Position numbers and translations under genes: made by a program. The notes beneath the pieces were generated by a model. That model did not search any database. It worked only from the letters and a program-made list of their open reading frames with translations, and was not told the DNA's origin. From Nitrospira sp. (lineage in GTDB: Bacteria > Nitrospirota > Nitrospiria > Nitrospirales > Nitrospiraceae): 64,000 nucleotides of DNA. Positions 51,982 to 58,977 of this stretch are shown here, piece by piece. The DNA is taken from contig SWDM01000021.1 of assembly GCA_005116835.1 (NCBI GenBank), forward strand, positions 1 to 64,000, given 5' to 3'. Each line of letters begins with the position of its first letter. Positions within the stretch are counted from its first letter, which is position 1.

Positions 51982-52892
51982 ATCGCTTGAAGAGTCGGCG
52001 CAGGTCGAATGGTTTACTCACCGCATCTTTGGGACTGGCTCTGCTGATTGGTACAGCAGGGCCAGCTCTCGCCCATGTGGGCTACACGACGCTCGACACG
52101 ACGAACGGTGTTGTCTCGTCAGTCGACAGAACCGCGGCCAGCAACGCCGGCTGGCTAGCCGGTCAAGATGCGACCACCTGGGCGAACAGCCACGACCAAA
52201 GATTTTTCACCTTCACCCTGCCTGACACCATGACGATCGACTTCACGATTACGGGCACTAATACCAACACAAACGGAATCTTGAATCCCGGCTATTCCAT
52301 CTTCGCAGGAACCGTGCCTGGCGGTTCACATGATGGTGCGGGGAACCTTCCGGCTGGCGCTGCCGTTCCCCTCTCTTACGTCGGTTCGCTGACGGGCTTT
52401 GCCTCATGGTCACCCTTTGCTGCGACGAACGACGAGATCGATGCCAATAATGGGGCGCCAGGTCTCACGACTGCCCATTGGGGAACATATCGTTCCAATG
52501 GGGATGTCACGATGTCGACTGATGGCCTCCCCCTGGCAGTGCCCCCGATACCCGGAACGGTGAGCACGATGACCTTCACCGGGTTTTCAGCATCCAATGC
52601 CAGTGGAGCCAGTGTGACCGGTCAGTACACTCTGGGGGCAGGGATCTATAGCCTGGTCGTCGGAGGAGCGAATCCTTTCAATCTTGCAACCTATTTGGCC
52701 GATGCCATTGCCACGAACGGTGATTATACCACTCCGTCGGCTGCCCTCACGGCATACAACGCCGACCGGCTTGCCCGTACGTTCAATCTCCAATTCTCCG
52801 CCGTGCCGATCCCCGCAGCCGTGTATTTGTTCGGGAGCGGCTTGATCGGGTTGGTGGGATTGGCCCGCCGCAAGATGAATGCAGCAGCCTAG
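51978..52892 (+). CDS. VPxPA-tail exported protein
   Basis: About 304 residues: signal peptide (SLGLALLIGTAGPALA), a beta-rich domain beginning HVGYTTLDTTNG with a region like bacterial pre-peptidase/PPC domains (FFTFTLPDTMTIDFTITG, GAGIYSLVVGG), and the tail VPIPAAVYLFGSGLIGLVG-ARRK. ATG 51978 follows GGAGG; the ATG at 51966 overlaps that site. Followed by the palindromic hairpin and the VPLPA gene at 52987. Mirror image of the unit at 50327-48058. Confidence 0.85.
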   Translation: MNRLKSRRRSNGLLTASLGLALLIGTAGPALAHVGYTTLDTTNGVVSSVDRTAASNAGWLAGQDATTWANSHDQRFFTFTLPDTMTIDFTITGTNTNTNGILNPGYSIFAGTVPGGSHDGAGNLPAGAAVPLSYVGSLTGFASWSPFAATNDEIDANNGAPGLTTAHWGTYRSNGDVTMSTDGLPLAVPPIPGTVSTMTFTGFSASNASGASVTGQYTLGAGIYSLVVGGANPFNLATYLADAIATNGDYTTPSAALTAYNADRLARTFNLQFSAVPIPAAVYLFGSGLIGLVGLARRKMNAAA

Positions 52893-52908
52893 CCATATCG
52901 GAGTGCCA

Positions 52909-52940
52909 TCCCGGAAGAACGGTTCCACGTTCTTCCGGGA
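52909..52940 (+). terminator. Palindromic terminator-like hairpin, right arm copy
   Basis: TCCCGGAAGAACG and CGTTCTTCCGGGA flank a six-base loop. The outside flanks (ATATCGGAGYRCCA, ACTCTGA) also match the copy at 49758 read on the minus strand, so the two are one duplicated segment. Confidence 0.75.
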
Positions 52941-52986
52941 ACTCTGAGCAGGCTGATAATGGACGCAGGAAAGTGAGGGATGTCTC

Positions 52987-53601
52987 ATGAAGAAAATGTT
53001 TGTCGCCATATTATCAGTGTGCAGCTTGCTGCTGGGAACCGGACTGTTCAGTGCCGGACCCTCACAGGCTGCAACCGTCACACAGCTCGATATCACCGGT
53101 GGGTCGATCAGCCTGAACTTTGGAGTCTTGGGGTCGGTCTCCGGAAACTTTACACAGAATGGGCAGTTGGTGATGGGACAATACCAGCCGCTGCCCAATA
53201 TCATTCCGCCGGTCGCGGTTGGCGGGCATACGTTTTCGATTTTTACCAGTAATCAGCCGTTCCCCGGTAATCTTGGCGGAGCACCTGTGCCGACCGGCAC
53301 GACCAGCGGATCGACGATGACCGTCGATCTCAGGTCGCTCTTTGCCGGAGTGACAGGGCCGTTCCTCACTTCATCGTTGAACATCGGTGAGCCCGCCAGC
53401 GGAACATTCAATACCGGGACGAACGCTTTCAACATTTCATGGACTCAACCGTTCACGGGAGTGCCGTTCCTGACCAGCGGAATATTTACACTCCAAGGCA
53501 CTGCTCAATTGGCGGCGGCACCGGTACCGCTGCCGGCTGCGGCTCTCTTGTTTGTGTCGGGGCTGAGCGGGATCGCGTGGCTTCGACGAAGGATGACGTA
53601 A
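52987..53601 (+). CDS. VPLPA-tail exported protein (stand-alone paralogue of the fusion sensor domain)
   Basis: 204 residues: signal peptide (FVAILSVCSLLLGTG..SQA), a beta-rich domain very similar to residues 32-190 of the fusion at 48058 (TQLDITGGSISLNFGVLGS, FTQNGQLVMGQYQPLPN, TVDLRSLFAGVTG, FNISWTQPFTGVPFLTSG), then VPLPAAALLFVSGLSGIAW-RRR and stop. The usual VPLPA anchor end confirms where the fused copy has acquired extra domains. GAGGG upstream of the ATG. A strong terminator follows. Confidence 0.88.
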   Translation: MKKMFVAILSVCSLLLGTGLFSAGPSQAATVTQLDITGGSISLNFGVLGSVSGNFTQNGQLVMGQYQPLPNIIPPVAVGGHTFSIFTSNQPFPGNLGGAPVPTGTTSGSTMTVDLRSLFAGVTGPFLTSSLNIGEPASGTFNTGTNAFNISWTQPFTGVPFLTSGIFTLQGTAQLAAAPVPLPAAALLFVSGLSGIAWLRRRMT

Positions 53602-53630
53602 CGTAAAAACTAGCGTCGTCTTGTCCATAG

Positions 53631-53674
53631 AAGGGGGGCTGTCGGGCTCGACCCCGTCAGTCCCCTTTTTTTTA
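53631..53674 (+). terminator. Rho-independent terminator
   Basis: AAGGGG-GGCTG-TCGGG pairs with CCCG-CAGT-CCCCTT around a short loop and runs into eight T. It ends the VPIPA-VPLPA transcript 30 bases after the stop codon. Confidence 0.9.
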
Positions 53675-53698
53675 TCGACGGATGTGAAAGAATGGAGC

Positions 53699-55255
53699 AT
53701 GAGCAAAACCGTTCAGCACGGTCCATCGTCCTCTCCGGATCAGGGGCCACTCGTCCTATACGGGACCGTCACGATCACCGGCGCCGCCGTCATGATTCTC
53801 GAACTACTCGGCACAAGGATCATCGGACCGTTTTACGGAGTCAGCCTATACGTCTGGTCGTCGCTGATCGCTGTCACCTTGATCGCGTTGGCCTTGGGCT
53901 ACTTCCTCGGAGGATTGATCGCCGATCGATTTCCTTCAGTCCGTCTGGCTCATATCATTCTGTCGTCCGCCGTCACGACCGTCATTATCCCCTTTCTGGC
54001 CGGGCCGATTCTCCGCGCGACCGACTCATTCGGCCTTCGCGCCGGGGCCTTTGCAAGCGCGCTCTTGCTCTTTACGCTGCCGTTGACGGCGTTGGCGATG
54101 GTGGGCCCCTATGTAATCAAGCGCGCGACGCGCGACTTGAGCGGAGTGGGCACTGCCGCTGGATCCGTCTATGCAATCAGCACGGTCGGCAGCGTGGCCG
54201 GAACTCTGCTGCTGGGGTTTTTCCTCCTGCCGATGTTTGGAACTAGGGCGATCATTTTTTCACTCAGCCTCCTGCTCGGCCTCTTGGCCATCCTGGTCGC
54301 CTGGCATGAAACACGAAGCGCCTCGCGCCGTAGAACGATTTTGCCCATCGTGGTAGCCATGGTGATCGTCGCCGCCGTCGCCATGTCCGGGCTCGCCACC
54401 GCTCGTAAGCCGATCCCGGGGTTCACCGTCCAATCCGAGGCTGAAAGCCTGTATGGATGGGTGCGTGTCGTGGATGATGCGCAGCGCGGATATCGCCTTA
54501 TGCTCTCCGATGCCTCCGTCATCAGCGCAGTGGATCTGAAACAGGACAGGAGCGTGCTGGGGTACCAGCAAATATTGGGGTTGCTGCCGTTGATTCGTCC
54601 TGAGGCGTCACAAGCCCTGCTCATCGGCTTGGGCGGAGGGCACGTCGCCCGCGATTTGAAATCGAAGGGCATTACGACAGACACCATCGAAATCGATCCG
54701 GTGGTCGCCGATGCAGCCCAACGGTTTTTTCATTTTGAACCGACCGGGCAATTCCTCGTCGGCGATGCGAGATACGAAATCGGACGCCTGACGGACCGCT
54801 ACGATTTCATCATTCACGATTGTTTCACCGGCGGCTCCGAACCGACGCATCTCCTCAGTCGTGAGATGCTGAGCGAGCTGCGCGCCCTACTGAACAATCG
54901 CGGAGTCCTTGCGCTCAACTATGTGGGATTTACAGGCGGGGAAGGATCGGATGCGGTCGCCGCAGTTCACCAGACACTCAAGAGTCTGTTCCCTCACTTG
55001 CGGGTCTTCATTACGGAGAAGGAGGAGTTCACCGATTTTATATTTCTGGCGTCGGAAGCGCCGATCGACTTGAATCCAGCCGGCGAGGACCGCCGCATCA
55101 GCTGGCTGCTCGATCATGAACATACGATGAACGGCAGCGAAGGCTTCATCATCACTGACGACTTTAACCCGATGGAAAGCCGTCAAGTCCGCAAGTCAGA
55201 AACCTACCGGAAGCATTTTCTCAAGCACATCGCCTTTGAGCTGTTGCTGCGCTAG
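53699..55255 (+). CDS. Membrane-bound spermidine-synthase-like protein
   Basis: About 518 residues. Eight or so membrane segments (about 20-230: VLYGTVTITGAAVMILELLGTRIIGPFYG, YAISTVGSVAGTLLLGF) precede a methyltransferase-fold polyamine-synthase domain (about 290-490) with LLIGLGGGHVARDL, TIEIDPVVADAAQRFF, GDARYEI and YDFIIHDCFTGG. Such fused proteins are widespread, catalytic activity and substrate uncertain. Start ATG 53699 with GGAG; an upstream frame would read the terminator. Its 3' end is duplicated at 58545. Confidence 0.85.
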   Translation: MSKTVQHGPSSSPDQGPLVLYGTVTITGAAVMILELLGTRIIGPFYGVSLYVWSSLIAVTLIALALGYFLGGLIADRFPSVRLAHIILSSAVTTVIIPFLAGPILRATDSFGLRAGAFASALLLFTLPLTALAMVGPYVIKRATRDLSGVGTAAGSVYAISTVGSVAGTLLLGFFLLPMFGTRAIIFSLSLLLGLLAILVAWHETRSASRRRTILPIVVAMVIVAAVAMSGLATARKPIPGFTVQSEAESLYGWVRVVDDAQRGYRLMLSDASVISAVDLKQDRSVLGYQQILGLLPLIRPEASQALLIGLGGGHVARDLKSKGITTDTIEIDPVVADAAQRFFHFEPTGQFLVGDARYEIGRLTDRYDFIIHDCFTGGSEPTHLLSREMLSELRALLNNRGVLALNYVGFTGGEGSDAVAAVHQTLKSLFPHLRVFITEKEEFTDFIFLASEAPIDLNPAGEDRRISWLLDHEHTMNGSEGFIITDDFNPMESRQVRKSETYRKHFLKHIAFELLLR

Positions 55256-55605
55256 GCGGGCGGGGCCACCAGGGTTCGAGGTTGTCGGAACCTCGAACCC
55301 TGCGTCGCGCCTTTCCCGTCCGTCCCGTGGTTCCCACCCATTCTGCGTGCCCCGCATGATTTTTTTCGTCACACCTGGTGCATACATGAGCACCGGATCT
55401 AGCGCAGGGCAGGATTCCCATGATACCCGTGCGTGTGTGAATTGCTCCCGCTCCCATGACTCGGGAGCAGGAATTGATGGCGGAGTTCACTCAGCCATGA
55501 TGGAAGATGTTTAAGAGCGGGCGAGCATCGCTCTTTGGTTTAGAGAGACCTATTGACCGTCGGAATAGGCAAACGAGAGTAAACAATTGAATAGGGGGAG
55601 GGATT
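55256..55605. promoter_or_regulatory. Control region upstream of the cytochrome peroxidase-like gene
   Basis: A heptad palindrome (GGGTTCG AGGTTGT CGGAACC TCGAACC, 55268-55303), then the motif GTCACACCTGGTGCA at 55368-55382 preceded by GCATGATTTTTTTC, then a GCTCCCG..CGGGAGC hairpin at 55444-55468. The motif is 223 bases from the next start codon. No gene here. Confidence 0.6.
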
Positions 55606-57627
55606 ATGATTAACAAACACGTATCAATTGGTATTGTCATGCTGTTGATCCTGTCTACGTCCACTGCCCAGGCGCTGCCCGGCGACGGGACGATTCCCCG
55701 CGTGCTCAACCCTCCCTTGGCCAGTGACCTGACGAACCTGCCGGGCGACCTGCGTGGAGTGGCGGTGCCGGGCCCTGCCCCGGAAGCGCTGGCTGAGTTC
55801 GTGAAAGATAAACAGGCAGCGATCGCATTGGGCAAAGCCCTGTTCTGGGATATGCAGATCGGCAGCGACGGCGTGCAGGCCTGCGCCAGTTGCCACTTTC
55901 GCGCCGGCGCTGATCCGCGCTCCAAGAACCAGCTCTCGCCAGGCCTCAAGCACGTACCGCAACAGGACCTGGATTTCAAGGTGGGCGGCCCGAACTACCA
56001 GCTCACCGGCGCAGAGTTCCCGCTCACCCGGCTGGCCATTGCGGGACAGCGAGGCGCCCTCGACCAGGCCACCGATAGTAACGATGTCGTCAGTTCCCAG
56101 GGCGTGCCTTTTCTCGACAGGGGCCCTGACCCGCTGGGCTTCCAGGTTGGGCGACTCAAGACCCGCCGGGTCGAGCCGCGCAATACTCCTTCGATGATCA
56201 ACGCGGTGTTCAACCACCGTCAGTTCTGGGATGGCCGCGCCGAGAACATCTTCAACGGAGTGAATCACCTGGGCGCCCGGGATCCCGACGCGCGCGTGAT
56301 GGCGTCGGTGGGGGGCAGTCTGGTCGAGGTGCCAGTGGCACTGGTGAACTCGAGTCTCGCCTCGCAGGCCGTGGGCCCGATCGTGAGTGAGCTGGAAATG
56401 GCGAAGCCTGGCCGCACGGCTCAAGACATCGCACGCGATCTGCGCAAGGGCAAGAATGGGCGTCGCCTCGGCAATCGCATACATGGCTCACGGCCGCTCC
56501 AACAGCAACTCGTTGATCCGTCAGACAGCGTGCTGGGCCCGCTGAGCCGCTACCCCGAGAAAGGGCTCAGGGTGAGGTCGTACAACGAGATGATACGGGC
56601 GGCCTTCCAGGACAAGTACTGGCAGAGTACGAAACTCGTCCGGGTGGCGGAGGATGGCACGGTCACGATCGTCGACCGTCCAGACAGAGATAAAACGACC
56701 GACGAATATACTCTGCTCCAGTACAACTTCGCGCTCTTCTTTGGCCTGGCCGTGCAACTCTACGAGGCCACCTTGGTATCCGACGATACCCCATGGGATC
56801 GGTTCCGACGCGATCACCCGAGTGCCACCGATCCGGCACTCAATCCCTGGACCAATACCAACCCCACTCACATCAGCCGCTTCGCCCTATTCGGCGCTCA
56901 CTTATTCAATGACCGGACCCGCGGCCCGAACAACCTGCGCTGCAGCAACTGCCACGAGAGCGCCGAGCTGACGGACGCCTCGGTCCGGCGGATCAACTTG
57001 GCGGCCAACGGCCCGGTGCGCAACCGCGACGGCAACGTGATCGACAAGGGCTTCAACAACATCGGCCTGCGCCCCACCGACAATGATCTGGGCGCAGGGG
57101 CGAGCGACGATTTCGGCCCGCTGTCACACAGCAAGCGCCTCTTTCCTGGTACGCTGCCATCTACCTTCGACGGTGCGGCGGTAACCAAGGGGTTCGGCAT
57201 CGAGGGCGCGTTCAAGATTCCCTCGTTGCGCAATGTCGCGCTGACCGCTCCGTATTTTCACAACGGCGACACTCATTCGCTACGCGAGGCGGTGCTGCTC
57301 TATAGCCGTGGAGGCAATGTGGCGCCCATCACGCAGCGCGACGGGACGCCGATCGAGCCGCTCGGAATCGCCAACATGACATCCGATGAAGTGGATGCCG
57401 TCGTGGCCTGGCTGGAGACACTCACGGATGAGCGGGTACGCATTGCCGGCGCGCCATTCGACCACCCGCAGCTGTTCGTGCCGAACGGCCATCCGGGAAA
57501 TCACGACGAAGTCGAGAGGGGTAAACATGGCTTCGCGAAGGACGAGCTGCTGGAAATCCCGATGACAGGCGCCGCGGGCGGCCCGCCGTTGCCCGGGTTC
57601 CTGGAGGGCGTCTTCGGGCCCCACTGA
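55606..57627 (+). CDS. Di-heme cytochrome c peroxidase/MauG-like protein
   Basis: 673 residues: signal peptide (to TAQA), N-terminal heme domain with CASCH and a C-terminal heme domain with CSNCH; RNTPSMINAVFNHRQFWDGRAENIF and IPSLRNVALTAPYFHNGDTHSLREAV are peroxidase-family blocks. Family members reduce peroxide or oxidise protein tyrosines/tryptophans in the periplasm. Longer than classical CcpA (about 330) because of inserts around 240-330 and the C-terminus. Very GC-rich codon use compared with its neighbours could mean transfer. ATG with GGGGGAGGG. Confidence 0.9.
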   Translation: MINKHVSIGIVMLLILSTSTAQALPGDGTIPRVLNPPLASDLTNLPGDLRGVAVPGPAPEALAEFVKDKQAAIALGKALFWDMQIGSDGVQACASCHFRAGADPRSKNQLSPGLKHVPQQDLDFKVGGPNYQLTGAEFPLTRLAIAGQRGALDQATDSNDVVSSQGVPFLDRGPDPLGFQVGRLKTRRVEPRNTPSMINAVFNHRQFWDGRAENIFNGVNHLGARDPDARVMASVGGSLVEVPVALVNSSLASQAVGPIVSELEMAKPGRTAQDIARDLRKGKNGRRLGNRIHGSRPLQQQLVDPSDSVLGPLSRYPEKGLRVRSYNEMIRAAFQDKYWQSTKLVRVAEDGTVTIVDRPDRDKTTDEYTLLQYNFALFFGLAVQLYEATLVSDDTPWDRFRRDHPSATDPALNPWTNTNPTHISRFALFGAHLFNDRTRGPNNLRCSNCHESAELTDASVRRINLAANGPVRNRDGNVIDKGFNNIGLRPTDNDLGAGASDDFGPLSHSKRLFPGTLPSTFDGAAVTKGFGIEGAFKIPSLRNVALTAPYFHNGDTHSLREAVLLYSRGGNVAPITQRDGTPIEPLGIANMTSDEVDAVVAWLETLTDERVRIAGAPFDHPQLFVPNGHPGNHDEVERGKHGFAKDELLEIPMTGAAGGPPLPGFLEGVFGPH

Positions 57628-57634
57628 GAGAATC

Positions 57635-57708
57635 GAAACGGGGACCTGCTGAATCGTCGCTGGAGGCTGATCGAGTCACGCGACAAGAACACCAGAATGT
57701 TCTTCTTA
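57635..57708. repeat. Direct repeat flanking the DUF2628-like gene, left copy
   Basis: GAAACGGGGACCTGCTGAAT, then CGCTGGAGGCTGATCGAGTC, with AATGTTCTTCTTA at the end. It matches 58199-58275 over about 75 bases with roughly 20 differences. The right copy has GGGACAT near its start and ATGTCCC near its end, so the unit itself is an imperfect palindrome of REP-like size. Confidence 0.65.
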
Positions 57709-57832
57709 AGGCCTCCCCAAATATGCTCCAAAACCGCTCCACGAATCATTGAACCCTCCCTCAAACGGGGGCACAATTCCAATTTGTTGATGCAATCATG
57801 AACCTGCCTTGACATACCAAAGGAAATGACAC

Positions 57833-58237
57833 GTGAAACAATTCAAGGTCTATGCACATCCTCAAGGAGGCTATGAGGCGACTGAGCAAGGTTGGTCGTG
57901 GAATGCTTGCGGTTTTGGTCCCTTCTGGGCGCTGTCAAAAAAGATGTGGGCTGTGGGTGTTGGAGTGCTGGCCCTGTTCTTTGCGATGTGGGGTATTGCG
58001 GCTGCGAGCATTGGAATGGAGCAAGCCAATCTCATCGTCAATGTGGGAAGCGTTGTGCAGTGTGTGATCTTCGGAGCCTATGGTCTTAAATGGCAACAGA
58101 CTCATCTTGAATCAAGAGGATTCGAGTTCAAGGACACTGTTACCGCGGCAAATGGCAAGGACGCAATTGAGCTGTATATGAAAAAGAACGCCAGGGAAAC
58201 CGAAAGTGGGACATGCTGCATTGTTGCTGGAGGCTGA
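57833..58237 (+). CDS. DUF2628-like membrane protein
   Basis: 134 residues. An N-terminal FKVYAHPQGGYEATEQGWSWNACGFGPFWALSKKMW stretch, typical of DUF2628 proteins (GFSWPAFFFGPFWALYRKMW), two membrane segments (VGVGVLALFFAMWGIAAA; IVNVGSVVQCVIFGAYG), then a soluble tail ending GTCCIVAGG. GTG start with AAAGGAAATG. Bracketed by the two 75-base direct repeats, the right one overlapping its 3' end, so it may have arrived as a cassette. Function unknown. Confidence 0.8.
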   Translation: MKQFKVYAHPQGGYEATEQGWSWNACGFGPFWALSKKMWAVGVGVLALFFAMWGIAAASIGMEQANLIVNVGSVVQCVIFGAYGLKWQQTHLESRGFEFKDTVTAANGKDAIELYMKKNARETESGTCCIVAGG

Positions 58238-58275
58238 TCGAATCACGCGCCAAGCAAACAAGAATGTCCCCTCTT
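58199..58275. repeat. Direct repeat flanking the DUF2628-like gene, right copy
   Basis: GAAAGTGGGACATGCTGCAT, GCTGGAGGCTGATCGAATC and GAATGTCCCCTCTTA. Terminal GGGACAT and ATGTCCC are inverted. It overlaps the end of the DUF2628-like gene and abuts the MITE. Confidence 0.65.
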
Positions 58276-58542
58276 AACCTGCATTATTCACGAAGACTTC
58301 TACTGTAACTGCCGAGACGAAAATCAGAACTTATTGCAGTATTCTTTCTTCGCGCCAGGATCATACAAAGGGCGCTCGACCTCGCAAGCGCGGTGACGAC
58401 GCACCTGGACGTGGGCGGGCTCGCCGCTTAGTCGGTCAACATACTGCTTCAAGTATGCCTCCCTCCTTCACGGCTCCGCTCGTCCGTCTCGCTTGGCGTC
58501 TCGTCGGTTTCGTCACGAACCTTCGTGAATAATGTGGGTTAA
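58274..58542. mobile_element. MITE-like element, 269 bp, complete
   Basis: The ends TTAACCTGCATTATTCACGA.. and ..CTTCGTGAATAATGTGGGTTAA are inverted repeats matching 20 of 22 bases. TTAA at both tips may be a target duplication or part of the repeat. The interior has no gene; its right half equals positions 1-127 of the window. A lone end is at 41364. No transposase with matching ends is in the window. Confidence 0.75.
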
Positions 58543-58544
58543 GG

Positions 58545-58621
58545 CCTCGCAAGTCCGCAAGTCGGAAACCTGGCGGAAACATTTTCTCAAACACAACGCC
58601 TTCGAACTCTTGCTGCGCTAG
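58545..58621 (+). pseudogene. Duplicated 3' end of the spermidine-synthase-like gene
   Basis: The frame RKSETWRKHFLKHNAFELLLR-stop is nearly the C-terminus of the gene at 53699 (RKSETYRKHFLKHIAFELLLR-stop), and the similarity continues past the stop into GGCGGGC and the following heptad repeat. It directly adjoins the MITE right end and has no start: a truncated duplicate. Confidence 0.85.
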
Positions 58622-58636
58622 GCGGGCTTGGCCAGC

Positions 58637-58693
58637 CAGGGTTCGGGGTTCGAGGTCCGAGGTTGTCGGAACTTCGAACACCGAACCTTGTAC
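58637..58693. repeat. Heptad-period palindromic repeat (GGGTTC/GAACC type)
   Basis: AGGGTTC GGGGTTC GAGGTCC GAGGTTG TCGGAAC TTCGAAC ACCGAAC CTTGTAC in exact seven-base register, centre near GTTGTCGG. The same kind as 55268-55303, part of the duplicated segment but with more units. Confidence 0.8.
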
Positions 58694-58731
58694 CTTCCGT
58701 CCCGCCCGTCTCGCGCTCAGCGGATCTTTCT

Positions 58732-58746
58732 GTCACATCTGGTGCA
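58732..58746 (+). promoter_or_regulatory. Upstream motif GTCACATCTGGTGCA
   Basis: Occurs with the T-rich lead TCTTTCT, and 16 bases after it GGTAGTCTCGCCCCTTG matches the same-spaced GGTAGCCTCGCCCGTTG after the copy at 63809. It lies 232 bases before the subtilase-like gene. Regulator unknown. Confidence 0.6.
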
Positions 58747-58977
58747 GCGATAGGCGTCGTTCGGTAGTCTCGCCCCTTGGCACCTGCTATGTAGAGCTAC
58801 GTATGTAGCGGTACAAAGAACGGTGTCTGTTCAATCGTGATGACTGAGGTAGATAGGCTGACGGCATGTGTGCAGGTTGATAGGCTGAAGGTCGGAGGCA
58901 GGAGATCTGGACACTTCAGCCTGAATCCCTGAGTAGGTTTATAGCCTTCAGCCTGATCAGACATACAGGAGAATTTC
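58747..58977. other. Leader region of the subtilase-like gene
   Basis: No gene. TTGATAG GCTGAAG GTCGGAG GCAGGAG (58880 on) and CTTCAGC CTGAATC CCTGAGT form another heptad-register palindrome of the TTCAGCC family, ending at the AGGAG ribosome site of the next gene. Confidence 0.55.
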
